Positions 17,663-26,735 of a stretch of 64,000 nt of DNA are shown here, in pieces. Both the position numbers and the translations under genes were made by a program. The DNA comes from DASPHG01 sp035629775 (GTDB taxonomy: Bacteria > Actinomycetota > Thermoleophilia > Solirubrobacterales > Thermoleophilaceae). Each line of letters opens with the position of its first letter. Position 1 is the first letter of the stretch. Under the pieces are notes generated by a model, which made no database searches, was not told the DNA's origin, and saw only the letters and a program-made list of their open reading frames with translations. The stretch spans positions 1-64,000 of the forward strand of contig DASPHG010000043.1 of the NCBI GenBank assembly GCA_035629775.1, in the 5' to 3' direction.

Positions 17663-18484
17663 GTGAGCGATCCGGGCCTGTTCGGCCCCGACAGCATCAC
17701 CTGGCAGGTGAACCGGGAGGGGATCCTCCTGCTGGGCGGAGGAGCCGCGATCATCATGCAGGTCGCGCATCCGCTCGTGGGCGCGGGCGTCGCCGAGCAC
17801 TCGAACTACCGCGAGGATCCGTGGGGCCGGCTCTACCGCACGCTCGACATCACCACGAGCATCGTGTTCGGCTCGACCGCGAAGGCGAACGAGGCGTCGG
17901 AGCGCCTGCGCGCGGTCCACAAGAGCGTCCACGGTCTGACCACGGAGGCGGGGGGCCGGCACCCGGCCGGCACCAAGTACTCGGCGAACGATCCCACGCT
18001 CGGAATGTGGGTCCACGCGACGCTCGTCGACACCTCGCTCAAGGTGTACGAGGCGTACGTCAGGCGCCTCAGCCATCCCGAGAAGGTCCGCTACTACGAG
18101 GAGCAGAAGCGCCTCGGCGAGATGTTCGGCGTGCCCGTCGAGCGCCAGCCGGCGACCCTCGCCGAGTTCTACGACTACTTCGACGGAATGGTCGCCGAGG
18201 AGCTGGCGGTCACGAGCGCGCTGACCGACGTCGTGGACGCCACGATGCGCCCGGAGCTTCCATTCGTCGCACGCCCGCTGGTCGAGGCGCTCAACCTGGC
18301 GACCGTGAGCCTGCTTCCGCAACGGCTACGCGACGAGCTTGGCCTCGAATGGGGCGAGAACCGGCGCCGGCTCGTCAGTGCCTCGCGCGCACTCGTCAGG
18401 CGGGCGCTGCCGGTGCTGCCCAGCCTCGTGCGCGAGTTCCCGCCCGCCCGCAGCGCCGACCGGCGCGCCGCCCAGGCAGCCTGA
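17663..18484 (+). CDS. DUF2236 / MpaB-like oxygenase-family protein
   Basis: This 273-residue protein starts at GTG 17663. It matches the DUF2236 (mycophenolate MpaB / latex-clearing protein) family: QVAHPLVGAGVAEHSNYRED with PWGRLYRT, then DPTLGMWVHATLVDTSLKVY. The His in VAHP and the His and Asp residues of the second motif are family-conserved haem or active-site candidates. It lies 14 bp upstream of the first MCE gene, so it is probably the first gene of that operon. This suggests a lipid or steroid substrate, which is inference. Confidence 0.82.
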   Translation: MSDPGLFGPDSITWQVNREGILLLGGGAAIIMQVAHPLVGAGVAEHSNYREDPWGRLYRTLDITTSIVFGSTAKANEASERLRAVHKSVHGLTTEAGGRHPAGTKYSANDPTLGMWVHATLVDTSLKVYEAYVRRLSHPEKVRYYEEQKRLGEMFGVPVERQPATLAEFYDYFDGMVAEELAVTSALTDVVDATMRPELPFVARPLVEALNLATVSLLPQRLRDELGLEWGENRRRLVSASRALVRRALPVLPSLVREFPPARSADRRAAQAA

Positions 18485-18498
18485 GTTAGCTTCGGCGC

Positions 18499-19866
18499 GT
18501 GGTGGGACGCGCCCTGACTCTCGCCGCCCTTGGCCTCGCGGTCCTGGCCACCGCTTTCCTGATGTTTGGCGCGGGCTCCGACTACCGGGTCCACCTCACG
18601 CTCGACAACGCCGGCCAGCTGGTTAAGGGCAACCAGGTCAAGGTGGGCGGCCGCCCAGTCGGCCTGGTCGAGAGCATCGAGCTGGACGACAGCGCGCGTG
18701 CCCGCGTCGAGGTCTCCATTGAGGACGAGTTGGCCCCGCTTCACGAGGGCAGCGTGATGACGCTGCGCGCCACGTCGCTCTCGGGCATCGCGAACCGCTA
18801 CCTCGCGCTCGAGCCGGGCCGAAACGACGCCGCCGAGATCGCGGACGGCGGCGAGATCCCCGCCGAGGACGGCCGCGAGGCCGTGGACCTCGACCAGCTC
18901 CTCAACACGCTTGATCCCCAGGCGCAGCGCGACACGCAGGCGTTCGTGCGCAACGCCGCCGACGCGTTCGCCGACGAGCCCGACGGAACCGGCGACGACG
19001 CCGCCACGCTGAAGGCGGCGCGCCAGGCGAACGCCGGCCTGGAGTCGCTCAATCCGGCGCTCTCCCAGGGCGCCGCCACGTTCCGTGCGCTGATGCGCGA
19101 CCAGGCTGCGCTCGAACGCTTCATCGTGCGCTCGGCCCAGGTCGTCGAAGACGTCAGCTCACGGCCCGAGCATCTCGACCCGCTCGTGGGCAACGGGCTC
19201 GCCGCGGTCGGCGCGCTCGCCGGCGAGAGCGCGGCGCTCGAGAGCTCGCTGCGCCGTCTGCCGCCCACGCTCCGCAAGACGAACACGACCCTCGTGAACC
19301 TGCGCGCGACGCTGCGCGAGGCTCGCCCGCTGGTGCGCGACGCGCGGCCGGTCGCCCCGCTCCTGTCCGAGGCGTTCGCCGAGCTGCGGCCGTTCGCACG
19401 CGACGCGCGGCCGGTGGTCGAGCGTGCCCGCGGCCTGATCGACCGCTCCGGGACCGAGGACCTGCTCGGGGTACTCGACCGGCTAGTCGCGCTGTCGCGC
19501 ACCGCCGTGCCCGCGTTCGACTCCACGGTGAAGACGGTCGAGGACGCGCTGCCGATCGTCCGCGAGGTGCGCCCGTACGTGCCGGACGTGATCGGCGGGC
19601 TGTTCAACGGCTTCGGCGGCGCGACCGCCGGCTACTACGACGCGAACGGCCACTACACGCGGATCTCCTTCCAGGGCTCGACGGTCACGCTGACCGGGCT
19701 CGGGTCGCTCATCCCGCGCCCGCCCGAGGAGCAGGGGCTGACCGGCTTCCGCACCAAGCTCAACAAGCGGTGTCCCGGCGCCGGCACGCAGGCGGCCGGT
19801 GACGGCTCGAGCCCCTACCGCGCGACCGAGGACTTCCCATGTGACCTGGAGGACTCGCCCGAATGA
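18499..19866 (+). CDS. MCE-family protein, first of six
   Basis: This 455-residue protein has a GTG start, one N-terminal membrane helix (about residues 4-24) and the MlaD/MCE beta-barrel domain (about 28-108: VKVGGRPVGLVESIELDD). A long helical region carries tandem 'RPLVRDARPVAPLL' units (about 270-315), and the C-terminus has a Cys pair (KRCPG, FPCDLED). MCE proteins form hexameric periplasmic tubes that shuttle hydrophobic lipids or sterols for an ABC importer. Its TGA overlaps the next ATG. Confidence 0.9.
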   Translation: MVGRALTLAALGLAVLATAFLMFGAGSDYRVHLTLDNAGQLVKGNQVKVGGRPVGLVESIELDDSARARVEVSIEDELAPLHEGSVMTLRATSLSGIANRYLALEPGRNDAAEIADGGEIPAEDGREAVDLDQLLNTLDPQAQRDTQAFVRNAADAFADEPDGTGDDAATLKAARQANAGLESLNPALSQGAATFRALMRDQAALERFIVRSAQVVEDVSSRPEHLDPLVGNGLAAVGALAGESAALESSLRRLPPTLRKTNTTLVNLRATLREARPLVRDARPVAPLLSEAFAELRPFARDARPVVERARGLIDRSGTEDLLGVLDRLVALSRTAVPAFDSTVKTVEDALPIVREVRPYVPDVIGGLFNGFGGATAGYYDANGHYTRISFQGSTVTLTGLGSLIPRPPEEQGLTGFRTKLNKRCPGAGTQAAGDGSSPYRATEDFPCDLEDSPE

Positions 19867-21107
19867 AGCGGATCGCGGCGGTCCTCCTGCTCGGTGTCGT
19901 CGCGGCGGTCGCCACGCTCGGCGCGGGCGGCACGGCGCCGACCTACCGGGTCGATGCGGTCTTCGACTCGACGGCGAACCTGATCCCGGGCCAGGACGTG
20001 AAGATCGCGGGCGCGCGGGTCGGCAGCGTGAGCGACATCAACCTGACGGCGGAGCGCAAGGCGCGCGTCGAGATGGAGGTTGAGGAGGGCTTCGCGCCGT
20101 TCCGGGCCGACGCGGAGTGCACGATCCGGCCCCAGTCGCTCATCGGGGAGAAGTTCGTGCAGTGCCATCCCGGTACGCCGGATGCCGCGCCGCTTGCCGA
20201 GGGCGAGGACGGCGCGCCGACCGTGCCGCTCGCCAACACGCACTCGCCGGTGGACCTCGACCTCGTGTTCGCCGCGCTCCGCGAGCCCTACGCGGAGCGG
20301 CTCGCGATCATCCTTAACGAGCTCGGCACGGGCGTGGCCGGGCGGGCCGAGGACGTCAACGCGGCCGTCCGCCGCGCCAACCCGGCGCTCCAGGAGTTGA
20401 ACGACGTCCTGCGCATCCTGGACCGGGACCGCGCGGCGCTCGGCCGGCTCGTGGATCAGTCGGACCGGGTCATCGCGGAGCTGGCGCGCCACCGCGAGCA
20501 CGTGACGAGCTTCATCGAGCGCGCCGACCGCGCGGCGGCCGAGGTGGCCGGCCGCCGCGGCGAGCTCGGCGAGGTGATCGAGCGCCTGCCGCCGCTCCTC
20601 GACGAGCTCGAGCCGACCGCGGACCGGCTGGCCGCACTGGCCTCGGACGCCACGCCCACGCTGCGCGACCTGCGCGCGGCCGCGCCGGGCGCCGAGCGGC
20701 TGCTCGCCGATTTCGACCCGGTGGCGGATGCCGCTCGCCCCGCGCTGAACCGCCTGGCCGAGACGTCGGAGGTCGGCCGCCGGGCGGTCGCGGCCGCACG
20801 GCCGGTCGCGGACCGGCTGCGACCCGTCGCGGCGATCCTTCCCCCGATGGCGCGCCTCGGCGCTCGGCTCGGCGAGTCGCTGCAGGAGAACGGCTCCGTC
20901 GAGAACCTGCTGCTGTTCTTCTTCTACGGCGCCGGCGCGCAGGCTCGCTTCGACCAGTTCTCCCACATGCTCCCCTCGTACCAGATCGCGGGGGAGTGCC
21001 AGCAGTACGCGCGCACCCTCAAGCCGCCATGCAGCGCGCACTTCGGAGATCCGCCGGCGGCGCCGGCGGGCCAGGCACGGGCCCTCGACTACCTCCTCGG
21101 CGAATGA
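19863..21107 (+). CDS. MCE-family protein, second of six
   Basis: This 414-residue protein overlaps the previous gene by 4 bases (ATGA). It has an N-terminal helix (residues 4-22) and an MCE domain (about 28-105: ANLIPGQDVKIAGARVGSVS). The middle is alpha-helical and Arg/Glu/Ala-rich, with a repeated 'RL.PVAA' character. The paired C-terminal Cys lie in GECQQYARTLKPPCSAHFG. The domain order matches other mycobacterial-type Mce proteins. Confidence 0.9.
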   Translation: MKRIAAVLLLGVVAAVATLGAGGTAPTYRVDAVFDSTANLIPGQDVKIAGARVGSVSDINLTAERKARVEMEVEEGFAPFRADAECTIRPQSLIGEKFVQCHPGTPDAAPLAEGEDGAPTVPLANTHSPVDLDLVFAALREPYAERLAIILNELGTGVAGRAEDVNAAVRRANPALQELNDVLRILDRDRAALGRLVDQSDRVIAELARHREHVTSFIERADRAAAEVAGRRGELGEVIERLPPLLDELEPTADRLAALASDATPTLRDLRAAAPGAERLLADFDPVADAARPALNRLAETSEVGRRAVAAARPVADRLRPVAAILPPMARLGARLGESLQENGSVENLLLFFFYGAGAQARFDQFSHMLPSYQIAGECQQYARTLKPPCSAHFGDPPAAPAGQARALDYLLGE

Positions 21108-22486
21108 GCTCGCGCCAGCAACACAGCCTCGCGGGCAGCCCCGTCCTGGTCGGTGCCGCGACCGTCCTGTGCGCGGTCGTCGCGGTCTTCCTCTCCTACA
21201 ACGCGAACAACGGCCTGCCCTTCGTCCCGACCTACGACCTGACCGTGCAGGTGCCCGACGCCGCCGGGCTCGTCCGCGGCAACGAGGTTCGGATCGGCGG
21301 CAAGCGGGTCGGCGTCATCGAGGACATCCGCGCGGTGCAGGAGGGCGACAGCGACGATCCGGTGTCCGAGCTCGACGTGGCGCTGATCACGAAGCTCGAC
21401 CCGCTGCCGGCCGACTCGGTGGTCACGGTGCGGCCGCGCTCGCCGCTCGGGCTTAAGTACCTGGAGCTGAAGCCGGGCGATTCCGAGGAGGGGTTCGAGC
21501 CGAACTCGACGATGCCGCTCGCGGCCGCGCAGCCGATCGTCGAGCTCGACGAGGTCATCAACGCGTTCGACGCGAGCAGCCGGCGCGCTCTTCGCGGCGT
21601 CCTCGAAGGGGTGGCGCCGGGCTTCGCCGGACGCGGTGCAGACGTGAACATGCTGCTTCACGAGGCGCCGCCGCTTCTTCGCGGCGGCGAGCGGGTGTTC
21701 GCGAACCTCAGTGCGCCGGAGACCGGACTGCGCCGCCTGCTCGTGACGGCGGACACGCTCACCGGCGAGCTCGCCACGGTCGCGCCCGAGGGGGGCTCGG
21801 CGCTCGAGCGGGCGGATGTCACCGCGGGCGCCTTCGACGCGGCCGGATCGGCGCTCGGCGAGTCGATCGCCGAGACCCCGCCCACGCAGGCCGCCGCCCT
21901 GTCGGCCTTTCGCCAGGCCCGCCCGCTGCTGACGGACGCGGCGAAGCTCGTGAACGACATCCGGCCGGGCGTGCGCCTGCTGCCGCGCGCGGCGGATGAG
22001 CTCGACCGCGCGCTGGACGAGGGGACGCCGGTCCTGCGCAGGGCGGTCGGGCTCGCCGAGCAGCTCGAGGATGCGCTCGACGCGGTCGCCGACCTGAGCG
22101 AGGACCCGCGCACCGTCGACGCGCTGGTGCGCCTCCTGCGCGTCGCGGAGTCGCTCAAGCCCACGCTCGAGTTCCTCGCGCCCGCGCAGATCCGCTGCAA
22201 CTACCTCGGCCTCTGGACGCGGAACACCTCGAACACGGTCTCCGAGGGGGACCCGTCGGGCACCTGGTTCCGCACGCTCGTGATCGCCGACAAGACGAAC
22301 GAGACGCTGTCCTCGGCCGAGCCGGCCCCGGACCTGCACATGAACCCGTACCCGCACACGGGTGCGAACGGCGAGTGTGAGGCGGGCAACGAGCCGTGGC
22401 TGGCCGGCCAGCGGATCGGCAACGTGCCCGGCGACCAGGGCGGGACCACCGAGGCGACACGGCCGCCGCCGGGGGTGGGCGAATGA
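21104..22486 (+). CDS. MCE-family protein, third of six
   Basis: This 460-residue protein starts at ATG 21104, whose ATG overlaps the previous TGA. The membrane helix is at about residues 12-30. The MCE domain (about 40-125) contains VRGNEVRIGGKRVGVIEDI, with an insertion (QEGDSDDPVSEL) in the barrel. Two C-terminal Cys (QIRCNYLG, NGECEAG) are present. The tail is Gly/Pro-rich (PPPGVGE). An upstream in-frame extension was rejected because it lies inside the preceding gene. Confidence 0.9.
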   Translation: MSSRQQHSLAGSPVLVGAATVLCAVVAVFLSYNANNGLPFVPTYDLTVQVPDAAGLVRGNEVRIGGKRVGVIEDIRAVQEGDSDDPVSELDVALITKLDPLPADSVVTVRPRSPLGLKYLELKPGDSEEGFEPNSTMPLAAAQPIVELDEVINAFDASSRRALRGVLEGVAPGFAGRGADVNMLLHEAPPLLRGGERVFANLSAPETGLRRLLVTADTLTGELATVAPEGGSALERADVTAGAFDAAGSALGESIAETPPTQAAALSAFRQARPLLTDAAKLVNDIRPGVRLLPRAADELDRALDEGTPVLRRAVGLAEQLEDALDAVADLSEDPRTVDALVRLLRVAESLKPTLEFLAPAQIRCNYLGLWTRNTSNTVSEGDPSGTWFRTLVIADKTNETLSSAEPAPDLHMNPYPHTGANGECEAGNEPWLAGQRIGNVPGDQGGTTEATRPPPGVGE

Positions 22487-23949
22487 GCCTGGTGCGCAAT
22501 CGCAACCACCCGCAGCGCATCTCGAACTTCGCCGCCGGGCTGCTCGCGATCGTCATCGCGTTCTGCGCGTGCTGGCTTGCGTTCAAGGGCGCGCCCTGGA
22601 GCAACCCGTGGGAGCTCCGCGCGGTCGTCAGCCAGGCCACCGAGCTCGGCCCGCGCTCGCCGGTCCGCATCGCCGGCGTCGAGGTCGGCAAGGTGAAGAA
22701 GGTCGAAAGCGGCGAGGGCGGCACGTCCGTCGTGACGCTCGCGCTCGAGGACGAGGCCCTCCCGATCCACGAGGACGCGACGCTCAAGGTCCGCCCGCGG
22801 ATCTTCCTCGAGGGCAACTTCTTCGTGGACCTGAAGCCGGGCACCCCGGGCGCGCCGACCGCGGACGAGGGCTACACGCTGCCGCTCGCGCAGACCGCCG
22901 CGCCGGTGCAGCTCGACCAGATCCTCTCGACCCTCGAGCACGACACGCGCGGGAACCTGAGGAAGCTGCTGACCGCGCTCGGCGAGGGGTTCGCCGACGG
23001 CGGCGCGCAGTCGCTGAACGAGGCGTGGGCGCCCTCGGACGAGGCGTTCACCCAGGGCGCGATCAGCGCCGAGGCGTTCCGCGGCGTCGAGGAGGACGAC
23101 CTGCCCGAGTTCGTCAAGTCGGGCGGCGAGGTCGCCGCCGCGCTCGCGCGCGGCCGGCGCCTCGGCGACCTGGTCGAAGGGCTCAACCGGTCCTCGCGCG
23201 CGCTCGCCAGCCGGCGCGTCGAGCTGGCGGCGACGCTGCCCGAGCTCGACCGCTTCCTCGCCGAGGCCGATCCCGCGCTCGACGCCGTCAACGCCGCGTT
23301 CCCGGACACCCGCGCGCTCGTGCGCGAGGCCCGCCCCGGGATTCAGGCGGCTCCCCTCACACTCGAGCTCGCGATCCCCGTCCTCGCGCAGGCGCGTGAG
23401 CTGGTCGCGCCGGACGAGCTGCCCGCGCTGCTCGACGAGACAGACCCGGCGGTGCGGTCGCTCGCGCGCCTGACTCCCGCGCTGACGGAGCTGCTGGGTG
23501 ACGTGACGCCGGTGACCGAGTGCGCCCGGCTGAACGCCCTTCCGACTCTGCAGAAGCCGATCGAGGACCCGCCCAACTCGACCGGTGAGCCGGTCTACCG
23601 CGAGCTTCTCTACGGCACCGTCGGCCTGGCGAGCGCGTCGCAGAACTTCGACGGCAACGGCCACGCGGTCCGCTACCACGCCGGCGGGGGCGAGAACACG
23701 GTCACGACCGGGACCATCCCGTCGATCGGCGAGCCGCTGGTCGGCCTGACGGACGAGCCGATCCTCGGCTCGCGTCCGCGCTTCACCGGGATCCGCCCGC
23801 CGTTCCGCCCGGACGTCCCGTGCGTGGGCCAGGAACTGCCCGACCTGAGCGCCGAGACGGGGCCGGCGCCGCAGCAGCGGCGGATCTCTTCGTTCGACAC
23901 GGGTGCGCTCGCCGACGTCCTCGACCTGCTGCGGGTGCCCGGGCCATGA
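22483..23949 (+). CDS. MCE-family protein, fourth of six
   Basis: This 488-residue protein starts at ATG 22483 (ATGA overlap). The N-terminal helix (about residues 15-36) contains two Cys (FCACW) but no convincing lipobox. The MCE domain (about 40-120) reads RSPVRIAGVEVGKVKKVESG. C-terminal Cys occur in TECARLN and VPCVGQ. The distal part (GEPVYRELLYGTVGLASASQ) is non-helical and may form a cap. Confidence 0.9.
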   Translation: MSLVRNRNHPQRISNFAAGLLAIVIAFCACWLAFKGAPWSNPWELRAVVSQATELGPRSPVRIAGVEVGKVKKVESGEGGTSVVTLALEDEALPIHEDATLKVRPRIFLEGNFFVDLKPGTPGAPTADEGYTLPLAQTAAPVQLDQILSTLEHDTRGNLRKLLTALGEGFADGGAQSLNEAWAPSDEAFTQGAISAEAFRGVEEDDLPEFVKSGGEVAAALARGRRLGDLVEGLNRSSRALASRRVELAATLPELDRFLAEADPALDAVNAAFPDTRALVREARPGIQAAPLTLELAIPVLAQARELVAPDELPALLDETDPAVRSLARLTPALTELLGDVTPVTECARLNALPTLQKPIEDPPNSTGEPVYRELLYGTVGLASASQNFDGNGHAVRYHAGGGENTVTTGTIPSIGEPLVGLTDEPILGSRPRFTGIRPPFRPDVPCVGQELPDLSAETGPAPQQRRISSFDTGALADVLDLLRVPGP

Positions 23950-25268
23950 GGATCCTGCGCAACAAACGCTCGCTCGCGGAGCTGCTCGCGATCATCGCGC
24001 TCGTCGTGATCGCGATCCCGATCACGGTTTACATCCTCGACCACCAGCGCCTGCGCTGGCCGTGGGAGGACGTGATCGCGCTCAAGGCCGAGTTCCGCAA
24101 CGCCCAGGCCGTGGCGCCGGGACAGGGCCAAAACGTGACGGTCGCGGGCGTCGAGGTCGGGGAGATCGCGAAGGTCGAGACCGAGGATGGGCTGGCGGTC
24201 GTGACCGTCCACCTCGAGCCGGACGAGGTGGGGCCCGTCTATGCGAACGCGACGATGTACCTGCGGCCGAAGACCGGGCTGAACGACATGACGATCCAGC
24301 TCGAGCCCGGCCGGCCCCAGCCGGGCATCGCAGAGGACGGCCGCCTGGGCGACGGCGACCGGATCCCGGTGGCGCAGACGACGACGAACGTCAACCCGGA
24401 CGAAGTGCTTGCGGCCCTGGACGCGGACGTCCGCCGCTACCTGGCCGTGTTCGCGAACGCGGGCGGGCAGGGGCTCGACGGCCGCGGCCGGGATCTCCGC
24501 CGGCTGCTGGCGGCGACCCAGCCCACGCTCGAGCAGACGGCGCGCGTCACGCGTGCGATCGCCGATCGCCGCGAGAAGCTGCGCCGGCTGATGCACAACC
24601 TGCGCGTGCTGGCCGGCGCGGCCGCGCAGAAGGACGGCGAGCTGGCGAGCCTCGTAGAGGCGAGCGCCGACGTGCTCGACACGGTCGGCGCGCGCGAGGC
24701 GGAGCTGGCGGCGGGCGTCGAGCGGCTCCCCTCGGCGCTGCGCACCACCCGGCGGGCGCTGCACGAGGGCCGCTTCCTGGCGGAGGAGCTGCGCCCGGCC
24801 GCCGCGGAGCTGCGCCCACTCGTGCGTGAGCTGACGCCGGCGATGCTCGAGGTCCGCCCCCTGCTCCGCGACGCCGAGCCGATCCTGCGCGAGGACCTGC
24901 GTCCGTTGGTCCGCGAGGCCACGCCGCTGTTGCGCGACCTGCGTCCCTCCGTCGACGACCTGGTGCCGAGCACTAAGAGCCTGATCCGTGTCGGCGAGAT
25001 CCTCAACTACACGGTCAACGAGATTGGCTACAACCCGCCCGGCCCGGACGAGGGCTACGGGTTCTGGATCCCGTGGTTCATCCACAACGCGAACTCGATC
25101 CTCACCACCGAGGACGCCCACGGCGCGACGTGGCGCGGGCTCGTGATGGTCGGGTGCTCCTCGCTCGGCGAGCTCCTCGCGGGCAACCCCGCGCTGGCGC
25201 CGCTCGGCGCCGCGGCGATCTGTCCCCCTCCCCCGCCGTCGCCACGTCCTGGGGGAGGTGACGACTGA
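23946..25268 (+). CDS. MCE-family protein, fifth of six
   Basis: This 440-residue protein starts at ATG 23946 (ATGA overlap). The membrane helix is LLAIIALVVIAIPITVYILD (about residues 12-32). The MCE domain (about 40-120) contains QNVTVAGVEVGEIAKVETED. Residues ~270-335 hold an array of 'ELRPL.RE.TPAMLEVRPLLRDAEPI' type units. The C-terminal Cys are in MVGCSSLGE and AAICPPP. The end is Pro-rich. Confidence 0.9.
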   Translation: MRILRNKRSLAELLAIIALVVIAIPITVYILDHQRLRWPWEDVIALKAEFRNAQAVAPGQGQNVTVAGVEVGEIAKVETEDGLAVVTVHLEPDEVGPVYANATMYLRPKTGLNDMTIQLEPGRPQPGIAEDGRLGDGDRIPVAQTTTNVNPDEVLAALDADVRRYLAVFANAGGQGLDGRGRDLRRLLAATQPTLEQTARVTRAIADRREKLRRLMHNLRVLAGAAAQKDGELASLVEASADVLDTVGAREAELAAGVERLPSALRTTRRALHEGRFLAEELRPAAAELRPLVRELTPAMLEVRPLLRDAEPILREDLRPLVREATPLLRDLRPSVDDLVPSTKSLIRVGEILNYTVNEIGYNPPGPDEGYGFWIPWFIHNANSILTTEDAHGATWRGLVMVGCSSLGELLAGNPALAPLGAAAICPPPPPSPRPGGGDD

Positions 25269-26668
25269 TGCAGAAGCAGGCGCCGACGATCGGGAAGCTG
25301 GCCATGATCGCCGTCTTCGCGCTGTCCTGCTTCCTGATCCTGACCTACCTCTGGACGTCGTTCGGCGGCCCGACCCCGCTCGGGGCGAAGGGCTACCGGT
25401 TCCAGGCCGACTTCAAGGAGGCGACCCAGCTCGCGGACAACGCCGACGTGCGCATCTCGGGTGTCACGGTCGGCCACGTCAAGCGTTCCGAGCAGGTGGA
25501 CGACGCGACCCGGGTCGAGATCGAGATCGAGCACCGCTACGCGCCGATCCCGCGCGACACGCGCGCGACGCTGCGCCAGAAGACGCTGCTTGGCGAGACC
25601 TACGTCGAGCTCACCCCCGGCACCGAGGCGAGCGGGGACCTTGCCGAGGGCGGCCTGCTTCCACCCGGCCAGGTGCGGCCCACCGTCGAGCTCGACGAGA
25701 TCCTGCGCGCGCTCGACGAGGAGACGCGCGCCGACCTCCAGCGGTTCCTGAAGGGCACGGCGCGCGCGTTCCGCGGTCGCGGCGCGGACTTCAACGCGGC
25801 GGTCGGGAACTTCGCGCCGTTCACCGAGGACGCCGGCGACCTCGTACGGGTGCTCGACTCACAGAGCGCCGCGGTGCGCCGGCTCGTCTCTGACAGCGGC
25901 GAGGTCTTCGCGTCACTCGGGCAGCGCCAGGGCGAGCTGTCGGGGCTCGTGCGCGCGCTCGACACGCTGCTGGGGGCGACCGCCAGGCGCAACGCCGAGC
26001 TGACCGAGACCGTGCGCATCCTCCCGACCACGCTGCGCGAGCTGCGCCCGACGCTGGCGGAGGTCGAGGCGATCTCGCGCGAGGCCCGCCCGCTCGTGCG
26101 CGACCTGCGGCCGGCGGCGCGGGCGCTCGAGCCCACGCTGGCCGATGCGCTGCCGCTCGCGCCCGAGCTGCGCGGCGCTTTCCGTGACGTGGACCGCGTG
26201 ATCACCTCCGCCGAGGATGCCCTGCCGGCCACGACAGACGTGGTCCGCGCCGCCCATCCGCTCTTCCGCCTGCTCGTGCCCGTCCTCCAGGAGGCCGAGC
26301 CGGTGGTGGACTACCTGGGCATCTACGACCGCGAGGTGATCGGCACGCTCGCCGGCATCGCGTCGTCCACGCAGTCGGCTGCGCCGCCGGTGGGCGGCGG
26401 GGAGCCGATCCACTACCTGCGCGCGCTGGTGCCGTTCACGGCCGAGGGACTGGTGGCGGCGTCCGAGCGCTTCGGGACGAACCGCCACAACCCGTACCAC
26501 CTGCCGGGCGCGCTCGAGAAGCTCGATACGGGGCTCGAGTCGTTCGACTGCAGCAACACGGACAACCGAAGCGTGCCGGCCACGCAGGCGCCGCCGTGCG
26601 TGGTCGCTCCGAACCTCGAGTTCCAGGGGCGCTCGACGCGGTTCCCGCAGCTCCGCCCAGCGCCCTGA
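25268..26668 (+). CDS. MCE-family protein, sixth of six
   Basis: This 466-residue protein's ATG shares one base with the previous TGA (TGATG). The N-terminal helix is at about residues 10-32 (AMIAVFALSCFLILTYLW). The MCE domain (about 40-120) shows NADVRISGVTVGHVKRSEQV. The helical part again has 'RPLVRDLRPAARALEPTL'. The C-terminal Cys are in FDCSNTDN and PPCVVAP. Its TGA abuts a duplicated end of the convergent kinase gene, so this operon ended tail-to-tail with pfkB before the transposase element arrived. Confidence 0.9.
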   Translation: MQKQAPTIGKLAMIAVFALSCFLILTYLWTSFGGPTPLGAKGYRFQADFKEATQLADNADVRISGVTVGHVKRSEQVDDATRVEIEIEHRYAPIPRDTRATLRQKTLLGETYVELTPGTEASGDLAEGGLLPPGQVRPTVELDEILRALDEETRADLQRFLKGTARAFRGRGADFNAAVGNFAPFTEDAGDLVRVLDSQSAAVRRLVSDSGEVFASLGQRQGELSGLVRALDTLLGATARRNAELTETVRILPTTLRELRPTLAEVEAISREARPLVRDLRPAARALEPTLADALPLAPELRGAFRDVDRVITSAEDALPATTDVVRAAHPLFRLLVPVLQEAEPVVDYLGIYDREVIGTLAGIASSTQSAAPPVGGGEPIHYLRALVPFTAEGLVAASERFGTNRHNPYHLPGALEKLDTGLESFDCSNTDNRSVPATQAPPCVVAPNLEFQGRSTRFPQLRPAP

Positions 26669-26705
26669 TCAGGCGGGCGCGGCCTCGAGCGCGGTCATCC
26701 GCCTG
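26669..26705. repeat. Left 37-bp direct repeat: duplicated 3' end of the kinase gene
   Basis: Matches 27528-27564 at 34 of 37 positions. Read on the minus strand it encodes RRMTALEAAPA and a TGA, the exact C-terminus of the kinase. All three differences are synonymous. It directly abuts the sixth MCE gene's stop (TGATCA). Confidence 0.9.
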
Positions 26706-26735
26706 CATCAAACGGGGACGGACCCCGTTCGTTGC
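26705..26735 (+). repeat. Left inverted repeat of the RAYT element
   Basis: This 31-bp copy contains the palindrome AACGGGG-ACGGA-CCCCGTT (26711-26729). It is the inverted counterpart of 27494-27524, with few differences. Self-complementary ends are typical of REP sequences mobilised by Y1 transposases. Confidence 0.85.

Noticed and set aside
22483..26668. Lipoprotein (MceE-like) signal in the fourth or sixth MCE protein
   Set aside because: The Cys residues in the N-terminal helices (FCACW, ALSCF) do not have a proper lipobox in front of them.
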